Below, in pieces: positions 52,925-61,876 of a stretch of DNA of 64,000 nucleotides. The notes under the pieces were generated by a model that worked only from the letters and a program-made list of their open reading frames with translations, was not told where the DNA came from and did no database searches. The stretch is from positions 5,233,501 through 5,297,500 of the forward strand of contig NZ_CP102772.1 in assembly GCF_026020075.1 (NCBI RefSeq), given 5' to 3'. Position 1 is the stretch's first letter; every line of letters begins with the position of its first letter. The translations under genes and the position numbers were made by a program. The stretch is from Bosea sp. NBC_00550 (GTDB lineage: Bacteria; Pseudomonadota; Alphaproteobacteria; Rhizobiales; Beijerinckiaceae).

Positions 52925-54676
52925 CTAGAGCCGCCAGGGCAGGATGTTCTGCGGCAGATGGCGTCCGAGCAGATCGAGGATCAGCATCGCGACCAGGATG
53001 ATGGTGGATGCGCTGATGGCGACGGCGGCGGCCTCGCCGGCAAGACCCGCTTCCTTCAGGCTGAAGAGCACGACACCGAGCGTCTCCGTACCGGAGGACC
53101 AGAGCAGGGCCGAGACGGTGAGCTCGTTGAAAGCGACGAGGAAGACCATCAGCGCCGACACCGCTGCCGCAGGCGCCAGGATCGGCGCGACGATGAAGCG
53201 CAGCATCTGCCAGAGATTGGCGCCGTCGAGCTTGGCCGCCTCCTCGTGATGCGCCTCGATCTGAGCCATGGCCGCGACGGGCGCCTTCAGTGCCAGCGGC
53301 AGGAAGCGCGCGAGATAGGCGAAGAGGATGATGAAGGGCGTGCCGTAGATGCTGACGCCGATCAGCGGCAGCGGCTTGAGGAAGATCAGGATGCAGGCGA
53401 TGGCAAGCACCACGCCCGGCAAGGCATAGGGCAATTCGATCATCAGCTCGACCGGGCGCCTCAGCTTGCCGAGCCGCCTTTCGAGGGCATAGGCGAACGC
53501 GATCGCAAGGAAGGCCAGGATCAGCGCTGCCGCGCCGGCGAAGAGCAGCGAGTTGCGGAAGGCGCGCATGGTCACCGCCTGCCGCAGCAGCACCTCGGTG
53601 AATTTATCGAAGGTCAGAGTCTGCCAGGACAGCGCGACGCCGAGCGCCGGCGTCAGCGCTTCGCTGAGCAGGGCGATGAGCGGCAGGCCGAGCTTCAGTG
53701 CCAGCAGCAGCCAGAGCCCGCCCGCGACGAAGGGGCGCGCGGAGCCGAGCAGCCAGTAGGGTTCGAGCGGCCGTTCGATCTCGACCTTGCCGCGCTGGCG
53801 GCTGGCGACGAGCGTTCCCGCGATGATGCCGAGCGCCGCCACGACACCGACCAGCACCGCAAGCGCCGCCGTTTCTCCGAGGCTCGACGGGCCGAAGCTC
53901 GACAGCCGGCGGTAGATCAGCGTCGGCAGCGTCAGATAGTTCACAGGCAGGCCGAGCAAGGCGGGGATGCCGAAATTGCCGACACCGGCGACGAAGGCGA
54001 TGAGCCCGGCGGCGACGATCTGCGGCCGCAGCACGGGAATGACGATGCGGGCGGTGATGGTGGCGTTCGAGGCGCCTTCCATCTGCGCCGCCTCGATCAG
54101 CGATTGCGGGATGCTGCGCAGGCCGGTCCAGAGCGTGATCGCGACGAGCGGCGCATGGTGCAGGGCCATCACCAGGATGATGCCGCCGCGGCCCAGCAGC
54201 GGGTTCGGTGTACCCGGCACGGGCGCGAGTCCGATGAGCGACAGGATCGGCGAGTTCGGTGCGAGCAGGCTGAGGAAGGCGAGCGCGGCGACCTGCGGCG
54301 CGATCATCATCGAGAACACGAAGGCGAAGGCGAGCGGGCGCTTGCCTCGGACATCGGTGACGCCGAGCGTCAGCGCGACGATGCCGCCGACGACGAGCGC
54401 GCCGAGCGCGGAGAGGCAGGCGGTCTCCAGCGTGTGCCAGGTCGCGTTTACGGCGGAGCGGCTCGCCATCTCGGCGAAGGCGGCTTCCGGCGCGAACTGC
54501 CAGCCGGGCGCGAAGGCCGCCAGGATCAACCGGAAAAAGGGCAGGCCGCCGAGCAGCAGCGCGACGGCGATGACGAGCGCCGGCAGGCCGAGGCCGTCCG
54601 GCGGCCGCAGGCGCGGAAGAAGCGGGGCCGCGATGGCGGGCTCCCGCTTCCCGTTTCGGTCGATGGCCAGCGTCAT
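52925..54676 (-). CDS. Ferric/phosphonate-type ABC transporter permease (two fused permease domains)
   Basis: This 583-residue protein has about 12 helices in two BPD_transp_1 domains, like FbpB/ThiP-type permeases. Each half has an ATPase-docking loop (IEAAQMEGASNATITARIV and EAAKLDGANLWQMLRFIV). It pairs with the binding protein gene 31 bases upstream. No ATPase gene follows; the next gene downstream is the diguanylate cyclase. The system must borrow an ATPase encoded elsewhere. Confidence 0.92.
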   Translation of the reverse strand: MTLAIDRNGKREPAIAAPLLPRLRPPDGLGLPALVIAVALLLGGLPFFRLILAAFAPGWQFAPEAAFAEMASRSAVNATWHTLETACLSALGALVVGGIVALTLGVTDVRGKRPLAFAFVFSMMIAPQVAALAFLSLLAPNSPILSLIGLAPVPGTPNPLLGRGGIILVMALHHAPLVAITLWTGLRSIPQSLIEAAQMEGASNATITARIVIPVLRPQIVAAGLIAFVAGVGNFGIPALLGLPVNYLTLPTLIYRRLSSFGPSSLGETAALAVLVGVVAALGIIAGTLVASRQRGKVEIERPLEPYWLLGSARPFVAGGLWLLLALKLGLPLIALLSEALTPALGVALSWQTLTFDKFTEVLLRQAVTMRAFRNSLLFAGAAALILAFLAIAFAYALERRLGKLRRPVELMIELPYALPGVVLAIACILIFLKPLPLIGVSIYGTPFIILFAYLARFLPLALKAPVAAMAQIEAHHEEAAKLDGANLWQMLRFIVAPILAPAAAVSALMVFLVAFNELTVSALLWSSGTETLGVVLFSLKEAGLAGEAAAVAISASTIILVAMLILDLLGRHLPQNILPWRL

Positions 54677-54707
54677 TTCGCCGCCGGCCCTAGCATGGAA
54701 TCGGGCA

Positions 54708-55700
54708 TCACTCGAAGATCGAGCTGAAGCGCTTGCGCGCCGCGGCCTCGTCGGCGAGCGCCTTGGCCGCGTCGAAGGACATCAGCTTGATCGCGCTGCG
54801 CGCCGGGTAGCCGGCCGGGAGCGCGACATCGGGATGAGCCGCGACATAGCCCTGCTTCAGGGCGAGTTCCTGCCCGTCCTTCGACAGCAGGAAGTCGATG
54901 AAGGCCTTGGCGGCTTCGGGGTTCTTGGTGCTCTTCAGGATCGCGACCGGCTCGCTGACGGCGGAGACGCCCTCGCTCGGGAAGACGAACTCGACCGGCG
55001 CGCCCTTGGCCTTCTCGCGGATCGGCATGAAGTCAACGATCATGCCGTAGAGCTTCTCGCCGGTCGCGACCTGCCGCAGGATGTCGCCATTGGCGCCGGC
55101 GGCCAGCGTCCCGTTCTCCTTCAGCTTCTCGTAGAAGCTCCAGCCCTCCTTGAGGTTGCCCGTCAGCGTGATCGTGTGGATCAGCGCGGCGCCGGAGTTC
55201 AGCGGGCTCGGCATGGCGAGCTGGTTCTTCGCCTCGGCCTTGGTCAGGTCGGTCCAGCTCGTCGGCTTCATCCCGGCCTTGGTGTTGTAGACGATGCCGG
55301 TGGTGATCAGCTTGGTCGCGAACCACATCTTCTTGGGGTCGTGCACGCCGGCCGGATAGGCGGCGACGTCGGCCTTGTCATGGGCGAGCAGCCGGTCGTC
55401 CTTCTTGAGGCCTTCCATCGTCACTGAATCGGCGATGAGGAGGACGTCGGCCTGGGGGGCTCCGGCCTCGAACTCGGCCTTGAGCTTCGCCATGATGCGC
55501 GGCGTGCCGTCGCGGACGAAGGAGACATCGACTTTCGGATATTTTGCCTTGAAGGCGTCGATCGTCTGCTGCGCGTCGGTGTTCGGCTGGCTGGTGTAGA
55601 GGACCAGCTTGCCTTCGGCGGCCGAGGCCGCGGAGGGGGCGAGCGCGGTCGCCGCCAGGCCGGCTGCGAAGGTGAAGGCGCTCAAGGATTTGCGCTGCAT
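54708..55700 (-). CDS. Periplasmic binding protein of a ferric/aminoethylphosphonate-type ABC importer
   Basis: This protein has 330 residues from ATG 55700, which gives a proper signal peptide (MQRKSLSAFTFAAGLAATAL to ASAAEG); the frame opens further upstream without support. It is an SBP family 1/6-like protein: LVLYTSQPNTDAQQTIDAFKAKYP, ADVLLIADSVTMEGLK and VSEPVAILKSTKNPEAAKAF. The family includes Fe(III), aminoethylphosphonate and thiamine binders. The tyrosines used by classic ferric-binding proteins are not clearly conserved, so the ligand is open. Confidence 0.9.
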   Translation of the reverse strand: MQRKSLSAFTFAAGLAATALAPSAASAAEGKLVLYTSQPNTDAQQTIDAFKAKYPKVDVSFVRDGTPRIMAKLKAEFEAGAPQADVLLIADSVTMEGLKKDDRLLAHDKADVAAYPAGVHDPKKMWFATKLITTGIVYNTKAGMKPTSWTDLTKAEAKNQLAMPSPLNSGAALIHTITLTGNLKEGWSFYEKLKENGTLAAGANGDILRQVATGEKLYGMIVDFMPIREKAKGAPVEFVFPSEGVSAVSEPVAILKSTKNPEAAKAFIDFLLSKDGQELALKQGYVAAHPDVALPAGYPARSAIKLMSFDAAKALADEAAARKRFSSIFE

Positions 55701-55910
55701 GTGTGTCTCCGTCCGTCTTGGATCGCCTTTGCGAGATGGCGCAGCCGGTAGACCCCGTGCATGACAGTTCCATGAAGGCGGAGCTCCCAAACACCGGCTG
55801 CCGGCGCGTTCTCCGGGAGCTTCAAAAAATAGTATTTATAAGCGGGCCCCCGCTTGTTTCACGCGGGGCTTTTCGATTAGGCTCCCGGCAAGACGGTCAA
55901 AAACGTCGGA

Positions 55911-55924
55911 TTAAAACGGTTTAA
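55911..55924. promoter_or_regulatory. LacI-like imperfect palindrome before the sugar ABC operon
   Basis: TTAAAACGGTTTAA matches its reverse complement at 12 of 14 positions and has the central CG typical of LacI-family operators. It lies 17 bases before the binding protein ATG and just upstream of its ribosome binding site. An AT-rich stretch at 55821-55842 may hold the promoter. Confidence 0.35.
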
Positions 55925-55940
55925 ACGGGGAGGGTATGAC

Positions 55941-57323
55941 ATGAAACTGGTTCGGCATTTCGCCATGGGCACGGCGGTCGCGGCGGTGGTCGCGGGCTGG
56001 TCGGGTGCTGCCGCGGCGCAGGAAACGCTGACCGCCTGGTTCACCAAGGGTTTCTATAAGGGCGAGGACGACGCGCTGCTCGCGGTCGTCGACAAGTTCC
56101 AGAAGGCGACGGGCGTCAAGGTCGAGCTCTCGCTCTACGCGACCGAGGATTGCGTCACGAAATCGGTCGGCGCGGTCGATGCCGGCACGCCGCCCGACGT
56201 CGGTTTCTGCACGACCTATGATTTCCGCACGACCGGCAAATGGGCCTATGACGGCAAGCTCGAGGACGTCTCCGACGTGATCGAGCCGATGAAGGCCGAG
56301 TTCCAGCCGATGGCGCTCTCGACCACCTTCCTGATGAACGGCAAGGCCGGCAAGAAGTCGTATTACGCCTTCCCGGTCGAGCAGCAGATGATGCACATCA
56401 CCTACTGGAAGGACATGCTGGAGGAGGCCGGCTTCAAGGAGGCCGACATCCCGAAGACCTGGGATGGCTACTGGGATTTCTGGTGCGACAAGGTGCAGGG
56501 CTCCATGCGCGCCAAGGGCAAGCGCATCTATGGCATCGGCCATCCGATGGGCATCGCCGCCTCCGACACCTTCTACTCCTTCCTGACCTTCGCAAACGCC
56601 TATAACGCCAAGGTCGTCGACGAGAACGGCAAGATCGTGCTCGACCAGCCCGAGAACAAGAAGGCGATGGTCGAGGCGGTTAAGTCCTACGCCAACATCT
56701 TCCAGCGCGGCTGCACGCCGCCGTCCTCGGTCAACTGGCTCGACCCGGACAACAACGTCGCCTTCCACAACCGCACCACCGTCGCCACGCACAACGCCAC
56801 GATCTCGATCGCCGGCAAGCACATGGACGACATGAACAACCCCTCGCTCACGGCCGAGCAGCGGGCACAGGCCAAGAAGAACTACGAGGACAACATCCGC
56901 ACGGCCGAGTTCCCGCTCAAGGCCGACGGCAGCAAGATGACCAATCTCGCCGCGGTCAAGACGGCGGTGATCTTCGCCGACGCCAAGAACAAGAAGCGCG
57001 CCAAGGAGTTCATGGCCTTCTTCATGAAGGACGAGAACCTGCGGCCCTTCGTCGAGGGTTCGGCCGGCCGCTGGGTGCCGACGACGCTGAAGGGCATTGA
57101 GGCGCCGTTCTGGTCCGATGGCAAGGACCCGCATCGCGCGGTCGTCTACAAGCAGTACAAGGACGGCACCGTGCCGTTCCAGTTCGTCTACAACTACAAC
57201 TTCACGACCGTGAACGCCGAGAACGTCTGGGCCAAGGCCGTGAACCGCGTGGTTCAGGACAAGGTCCCGGCCGAGCAGGCCGTGGACGAGATGATCGCTC
57301 GCATCAAGCAGATCGCGGGCTAG
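55941..57323 (+). CDS. Sugar-type (CUT1) ABC transporter substrate-binding protein
   Basis: This 460-residue periplasmic protein has a signal peptide (LVRHFAMGTAVAAVVAG to AAAQE). It has an SBP family 1 body with DKFQKATGVKVELSLYATED, YAFPVEQQMMHITYWKDML, and aromatic-rich segments suited to sugar stacking (WDGYWDFWCDK). GGGAGGG precedes the ATG. It heads an operon with two permease genes. It is divergent from the ferric-type binding protein gene across a 240-base gap. The sugar or polyol bound is unknown. Confidence 0.93.
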   Translation: MKLVRHFAMGTAVAAVVAGWSGAAAAQETLTAWFTKGFYKGEDDALLAVVDKFQKATGVKVELSLYATEDCVTKSVGAVDAGTPPDVGFCTTYDFRTTGKWAYDGKLEDVSDVIEPMKAEFQPMALSTTFLMNGKAGKKSYYAFPVEQQMMHITYWKDMLEEAGFKEADIPKTWDGYWDFWCDKVQGSMRAKGKRIYGIGHPMGIAASDTFYSFLTFANAYNAKVVDENGKIVLDQPENKKAMVEAVKSYANIFQRGCTPPSSVNWLDPDNNVAFHNRTTVATHNATISIAGKHMDDMNNPSLTAEQRAQAKKNYEDNIRTAEFPLKADGSKMTNLAAVKTAVIFADAKNKKRAKEFMAFFMKDENLRPFVEGSAGRWVPTTLKGIEAPFWSDGKDPHRAVVYKQYKDGTVPFQFVYNYNFTTVNAENVWAKAVNRVVQDKVPAEQAVDEMIARIKQIAG

Positions 57324-57369
57324 GCATCGGCCCGAAAAGTGGAGCCCACTTTTCGGGGAAATCCGACGC
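57324..57369. repeat. 46-base palindromic repeat, copy 2 (GCATCGGCCCGAAAAGTGGA family)
   Basis: It begins one base after the binding protein stop. The first 20 bases are identical to those of 14504-14549, and the length is the same. The internal AAAAGTGG/CCACTTTT arms pair. It forms part of the structured leader between the binding protein and permease genes. Confidence 0.8.
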
Positions 57370-57456
57370 CGGAACAAAGAGATGGATCGTCGGAGCGGAT
57401 ACGCCTGTCCGGCCCGGCGATCTGAATCCCGCGCTCGTTTCGCTTGCTTCCTTTGT

Positions 57457-57483
57457 CCGCCGCGGCAATGCTTGCCGCGGCGG
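57457..57483 (+). promoter_or_regulatory. Strong hairpin between binding protein and permease genes
   Basis: CCGCCGCGGCAA and TTGCCGCGGCGG pair perfectly over 12 bases around TGC. No T-run follows. Such hairpins after binding-protein genes usually stabilise the upstream mRNA or cause partial termination, giving more binding protein than permease. Confidence 0.7.
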
Positions 57484-57517
57484 ATCTTTCACCGGGTGAC
57501 AATTCCAGGGAGAGTCC

Positions 57518-58408
57518 ATGAGCACTGCCGCCATGACAGCGCCGCTTTCGGCACCGCGCGAGGATAAATCCGGCTTCACGCGTGACCGCGCGATGTGGGG
57601 CGCGATCATGCTGGCGCCCTATGTGCTCGTCTTTGCTGTGATGGTGGTCTATCCGGTGGCCTACGGCCTCTGGCTCGGCCTCAACTGGAATTCCTACAAG
57701 GCCCTCTTCGCCGATCCGATCTTCCTGCGCACCGTCGTCAACACGATCGTATTCCTGTTCGTGGCGGTGAACCTGAAATTCCTCATCGCGCTGTTGCTGT
57801 CCGGCTTCTTCGTGCAGCAGCGCGCCTGGATCCGCATCGTGCTGGTGCTGTTCATCCTGCCCTGGGCGGTGCCGTCGATTCCGACGATCCTGTCCTTCCG
57901 GGTGATGCTGAACCCCGAGAACGGCATGGTGAACCAGCAGCTCTTCCAATGGTTCGGCATCATGGAAGGGCCGGGCTGGCTGACCGATCCGACGCTCGCC
58001 TTCATGTGCTCGATCTTCGTCCATATCTGGAAGTCGCTGCCGTTCTGGACGCTGATCCTGATCACCGGCCGGCTCGCCATCGCACAGGACCTCTACGAGG
58101 CCGCGAGCGTCGACGGCGCCAATCGCTGGCAGCAGTTTCGCTTCATTACCTGGCCGTCGCTGGCGACGCTCTACGTCACCTCGACCATGCTCTCGATGAT
58201 CTGGACGCTGGGCGATTTCAACAGCGTCTACCTGCTCACCGGCGGCGGGCCCGGCGACCTGAACCACGTGCTGGCCACGCTCGGCATCCGCTACATGCGC
58301 AACAACAACCTCGATCTCGGCATCGCCTCGATCATCGTCGCCATGCCGCTGATCCTGCCCATGGTCTTCGTCATGGTGAAGCGCCTGTCGAAGGGAGCCG
58401 ACGCATGA
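57518..58408 (+). CDS. Sugar ABC transporter permease (MalF/UgpA-like)
   Basis: This 296-residue inner-membrane permease has six helices, with the first at about residues 28-50, and a BPD_transp_1 domain. The ATPase-docking loop is LYEAASVDGANRWQQFRFI. AGGGAGAG precedes the ATG. The C-terminal stop overlaps the next permease start (ATGA). It forms a heterodimeric channel with that protein and works with the binding protein encoded upstream. No ATPase gene is present in this operon within the window. Confidence 0.94.
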   Translation: MSTAAMTAPLSAPREDKSGFTRDRAMWGAIMLAPYVLVFAVMVVYPVAYGLWLGLNWNSYKALFADPIFLRTVVNTIVFLFVAVNLKFLIALLLSGFFVQQRAWIRIVLVLFILPWAVPSIPTILSFRVMLNPENGMVNQQLFQWFGIMEGPGWLTDPTLAFMCSIFVHIWKSLPFWTLILITGRLAIAQDLYEAASVDGANRWQQFRFITWPSLATLYVTSTMLSMIWTLGDFNSVYLLTGGGPGDLNHVLATLGIRYMRNNNLDLGIASIIVAMPLILPMVFVMVKRLSKGADA

Positions 58409-59241
58409 AAAAGGTTCTCGACGAAGGCAAGCTGCTGCTGATCGCGATTCCCGTCCTGGTCTGGACGCTGCTGCCGATCTACCACCTGTTCGTGCTCTCG
58501 ATCTCTAACCAGGAATCGATGCTGGCCGGCAAGCTCTGGCCCGACCAGCCGACGCTGCAGAACTTCCAGATCGTCTTCAAGCAGCAGCATTACTACCTGC
58601 ACAATTTCTGGCTGCAGATGTTCAACAGCTTCTTCATCGCGGTCTCGACGGGGCTGATCACGCTGTTCGTCGCCACCTTCGCCGCCTTCGCCATCGCCCG
58701 GCTCAAGGTGAAGGGCGGGCGCACGATCATGAACCTGGCGCTCGCGACCTATCTCATCCCGGCCGCCTTCCTCGCCATCCCCATGTACAAGGCGATGGGC
58801 TCCTACGGGCTGCTCAACACGCAGGCCTCGCTGATCCTGGCGATGGTCGCGCTGGCCTCGCCCTATGCGATCTGGGTGCTGAAGCAGGCTTCCGACAAGC
58901 TGCCCAAGGAACTCGACGAGGCGGCGGTGATGGACGGCGCCACCTCGATCCAGCTCTTCCGGCTGGTCTACCTGCCGCTGATGAAGCCTTCCATGGTGGT
59001 CATCGGCATCTATGCGCTGCTGCTCGCCTGGAACGAGTATCTCTACGCCTTCCTGCTGCTCTCTTCGGAGAGGGCAGTGCCGCTCGCGGTCGGTCTCGGC
59101 CTCTTCCTCTCGGCTGACGATGCGCCCTGGAATCTGCTGATGGCGGCGGGCCTGCTCTACGCCATCCCGCCGGCCGTCATCTACTACATGTTCCGCAAGA
59201 ACATGGTCGGTGGGCTCACCTCGGGAGCAGTGAAGAGCTGA
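58405..59241 (+). CDS. Sugar ABC transporter permease (MalG/UgpE-like)
   Basis: This 278-residue permease is the second half of the CUT1 channel, with helix 1 at about 9-30 and the docking loop ELDEAAVMDGATSIQLFRLV. It ends in the short C-terminal GGLTSGAVKS typical of MalG-like proteins. It overlaps the preceding permease by 4 bases. A palindromic repeat follows at 59256 and then the transaldolase gene, so the usual downstream ATPase (MalK/UgpC type) is absent here. Confidence 0.94.
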   Translation: MKKVLDEGKLLLIAIPVLVWTLLPIYHLFVLSISNQESMLAGKLWPDQPTLQNFQIVFKQQHYYLHNFWLQMFNSFFIAVSTGLITLFVATFAAFAIARLKVKGGRTIMNLALATYLIPAAFLAIPMYKAMGSYGLLNTQASLILAMVALASPYAIWVLKQASDKLPKELDEAAVMDGATSIQLFRLVYLPLMKPSMVVIGIYALLLAWNEYLYAFLLLSSERAVPLAVGLGLFLSADDAPWNLLMAAGLLYAIPPAVIYYMFRKNMVGGLTSGAVKS

Positions 59242-59255
59242 GGGCCGTTTCCACT

Positions 59256-59353
59256 CGTCATTCTCGGGCGAAGCGAAGCGCAGACCCGAGAATCTCTCGC
59301 AGGAAGAGGCGACCCCTCCTTTTAGAGATGCCCGGGTCAGGCCCGGGCATGAC
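59256..59353. repeat. Palindromic intergenic repeat (CGTCATYCCGG family), copy 5
   Basis: Arms at 59256-59268 and 59341-59353 (CGTCATTCTCGGG against CCCGGGCATGACG) pair at 11 of 13 positions. It lies between the sugar permease and transaldolase genes. Confidence 0.72.
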
Positions 59354-59463
59354 GTGCGCGCAAGCCCGCTGCATGGCCGGATTGCTTCATCGCTCTCGCC
59401 ATGGCGATGAACAGGCGCCACAGTGAATGCGTTACGACAAGAAGAATTGCCGAGGATAGATCG

Positions 59464-60429
59464 ATGACCGCCTCCAAGCTCGACCAGCTCCGCGAGATGA
59501 CCACCGTCGTCGCCGACACCGGCGACATCGAGGCCGTGCGCCGGTTGAAGCCCGTCGACTGCACGACCAACCCGACGCTGATCCTGAAGGCCGTCGAGAC
59601 GCCAGCCTATGCCCATCTCGTCGACGAGGCGATCGGCTGGGGCAAGAAGCAGGGTGGCGAGAAGGCAGTCCACGCCGTCTGCGACCGGCTGGCAGTGAGC
59701 TTCGGCACGGAGCTGACCAAGATCGTGCCCGGCCGCGTCTCCACCGAGGTCGATGCCGATCTCTCCTTCGATACGCAGGCGAGTATCGAGAAGGCCCGCG
59801 AGATCATCGCGGCCTACAAGGAGCGCGGCGTCGGCAAGGATCGCATCCTGATCAAGATCGCCTCGACCTGGGAGGGGCTGCAGGCGGCCAAGGTGCTGCA
59901 GGCGGAAGGCATCGACTGCAACCTGACCCTGTTGTTCGCGCTGCCGCAGGCGGTCGCGGCCGCCGATGCCAAGGCCTTCCTGATCTCGCCCTTCGTCGGG
60001 CGCATCCTCGACTGGCACGTTAAGGCGGGCGGCGGCCCCTACACGGCCGAGACCGATCCCGGCGTCGTCTCGGTGAAGAGCATCTACGCCTACTACAAGA
60101 CGTTCGGCATCAAGACCGTGGTCATGGGGGCGTCCTTCCGCAATATCGGGGAGATCGAGGCGCTGGCCGGCTGCGACCGGCTGACCATCGGCCCCAGCCT
60201 GCTGGACGAACTCGCCGCTGCGACGGGAGATCTCCCGCGCAAGCTGTCGCCGGCGGCGTCCCCGCAGTCGGTATCGAGCTACACCAAGCCGATCGTGCTC
60301 GACGAGAAGGCCTTCCGCTTCGCGATGAACGAGGATGCGATGGGCACCGAGAAGCTGGCGGAAGGCATCCGAGGCTTCGTCAAGGACCTGCGCGGCCTGC
60401 GCAGGCTCGTCGCCGAAAAGCTCGGCTGA
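59464..60429 (+). CDS. tal: Transaldolase
   Basis: This protein has 321 residues from ATG 59464 with GAGGATA upstream; the frame extends back to 59401. It is a class I aldolase of the TalB type: [25 protein letters not shown], the Schiff-base Lys in [19 protein letters not shown] and [10 protein letters not shown]. It exchanges three-carbon units between sugar phosphates in the non-oxidative pentose phosphate pathway. Its place after a sugar importer may reflect a shared catabolic role, though a palindromic repeat separates them. Confidence 0.96.
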   Translation: MTASKLDQLREMTTVVADTGDIEAVRRLKPVDCTTNPTLILKAVETPAYAHLVDEAIGWGKKQGGEKAVHAVCDRLAVSFGTELTKIVPGRVSTEVDADLSFDTQASIEKAREIIAAYKERGVGKDRILIKIASTWEGLQAAKVLQAEGIDCNLTLLFALPQAVAAADAKAFLISPFVGRILDWHVKAGGGPYTAETDPGVVSVKSIYAYYKTFGIKTVVMGASFRNIGEIEALAGCDRLTIGPSLLDELAAATGDLPRKLSPAASPQSVSSYTKPIVLDEKAFRFAMNEDAMGTEKLAEGIRGFVKDLRGLRRLVAEKLG

Positions 60430-60588
60430 AGCCGACGGAGGGGAAGCGCGATTTCCGAGGGGAGCGACGTCTCGCGCGCCAGGCTTGCGGCAAATCATTG
60501 ACGCAACCGCCGCGCGGGGTTCTCATGCGCAGCAGTCCAACGAAGCGGTTCCCGCTATCGCGGCCCGCCCGGAACGGAGTCGGCCGAC

Positions 60589-61188
60589 ATGAGCACACCG
60601 TCGCAGGTTTCCAGCCCGCCCTCCCTCGGCACGCATCTCATCCCGCTCCGGCGGAACTGGGGCTGGCTGATGGCCGCGGGCATCGCGCTCGTCATTCTCG
60701 GCGTGCTCGGGCTCGGCGCGGTGGCGCTGCTCAGCGTCGCCAGCGCGATCTGGTTCGGCGCGATGATCTTCGTCGGCGGCATCGTCGTGCTGATCGACGC
60801 CTTCCGCCATCAGGCCTGGAAAAGCCGCCTGCTGCATATCCTGATCGGCGTGCTCTATGTCGCGGTCGGCGTGGTCACCTTCGTCAACCCGCTGGTCGCC
60901 ACCGCCTCGCTGACGCTGCTGGCTGGCGCCGCGCTGGTCGCGACCGGCGTCCTGCGCCTCGTCGTCGCCTTCCAGAATCGTCAACTGCCCCATTGGGGTT
61001 GGATCGCCTTTTCGGGAGCCTTGTCCCTGCTGCTCGGCGGGAAGATCCTGGCACAATGGCCCGGCTCGAGCCTGTGGGTGCTCGGCACCTTCTTCGCGAT
61101 CGAGCTGATCTTCCAGGGCTGGGCGGCGATCGCGCTGGCGCGCGCCATCCGCTCGACCTTCGATGGTGTCAGTCCGCGGAAGCCGTAG
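60589..61188 (+). CDS. HdeD-family membrane protein (DUF308)
   Basis: This 199-residue polytopic inner-membrane protein has about six helices and the HdeD/DUF308 repeat pattern (NWGWLMAAGIALVILGVLGL, LLHILIGVLYVAVGVVTFVNP). HdeD proteins are linked to acid or stress resistance in enterobacteria; the mechanism is unknown and the role here is by family only. Its 3' end overlaps by 20 bases the end of the convergent exported-protein gene. Confidence 0.88.
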   Translation: MSTPSQVSSPPSLGTHLIPLRRNWGWLMAAGIALVILGVLGLGAVALLSVASAIWFGAMIFVGGIVVLIDAFRHQAWKSRLLHILIGVLYVAVGVVTFVNPLVATASLTLLAGAALVATGVLRLVVAFQNRQLPHWGWIAFSGALSLLLGGKILAQWPGSSLWVLGTFFAIELIFQGWAAIALARAIRSTFDGVSPRKP

Positions 61189-61687
61189 CGCTGGCGGTCG
61201 CCTCGGTGCGCTTACCTGCCGATGGGGCGACAGCCTGTCCATTGTCGAACATGTTGCGTCCGCCGGCCGCGGCAGCCTGCAACTGCTGCTTCCAGCCCTT
61301 CGAATCGCCGCCACCCAGTGCCACGAAATCGGCGGAGTGCAGCGCGTCGGCATCACGCCCCTGATAGACCAGCACGCCGCCCGCGGTGACGACGATATCG
61401 CCACGCCGCAGCGTCGGGTCCTTGAGATACCATTGGCGGTCGGTCTGGGGATCGAGCTGGACGACCGGCGGCTTCGGCTTGGAGGCTGCTTCCGGGGCAC
61501 GCGGCCGCGGCGCACGCATCCGCGGCGCCTCGTCCAATTCATAGATCGGTGAGGCCCGCAGGCGCGGCCCGCCACCGAAGATCGCACGCGCCAGTTCGTC
61601 GAACAGGCCGGCCGCTTGCGCGCCGGGAGCAGCCGAGACGACGAGCGCCGCGGCCATTGCCCATCGCATCATCCTTGCCCGTGCCAT
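61169..61687 (-). CDS. Exported hypothetical protein with a GD-VVT/DF-AL module
   Basis: This 172-residue protein has a signal peptide (MMRWAMAAALVVSAAPGAQAA), an Arg/Pro-rich linker, then the module RRGDIVVTAGGVLVYQG ... SADFVALGGG (about residues 93-125) and an Ala-rich tail. The module aligns without gaps to the exported protein at 46904-47461 (13 of 32 identical). It is predicted to be periplasmic. No named family is recognised. It is convergent with the HdeD gene and divergent from yceI. Confidence 0.75.
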   Translation of the reverse strand: MARARMMRWAMAAALVVSAAPGAQAAGLFDELARAIFGGGPRLRASPIYELDEAPRMRAPRPRAPEAASKPKPPVVQLDPQTDRQWYLKDPTLRRGDIVVTAGGVLVYQGRDADALHSADFVALGGGDSKGWKQQLQAAAAGGRNMFDNGQAVAPSAGKRTEATASATASAD

Positions 61688-61876
61688 CGCCTTGTCCTCC
61701 GCATCGTCGCCGTATCAACGACGAGTGGTCGCAAAAGGTTCGGTTCGGGTTCACCGATGCGGCTAAGAATCTTTGCCGCCGATCACGCGCCTTGCTCACA
61801 ACCGCGTGTTCGCCACTGCTCCGCCGCGAAGTCGCGCCTAAGATGCCGGCGCATCGGCAGCGAAGGATCTCATGCC

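Noticed and set aside
52958..54727. A 589-codon plus-strand frame opposite the fused permease
   Set aside because: The product is a mass of Asp, Arg, Gln and Glu with no domain. It mirrors the hydrophobic codons of the real permease on the minus strand.
57457..57483. Hairpin after the sugar-binding protein as a full rho-independent terminator
   Set aside because: The stem is strong but no T-run follows, and the permease genes of the same system lie directly downstream.
58291..60498. A 735-codon minus-strand frame across the sugar permease and transaldolase
   Set aside because: It spans two clear plus-strand genes and a repeat, and has no recognisable domain or ribosome binding site.
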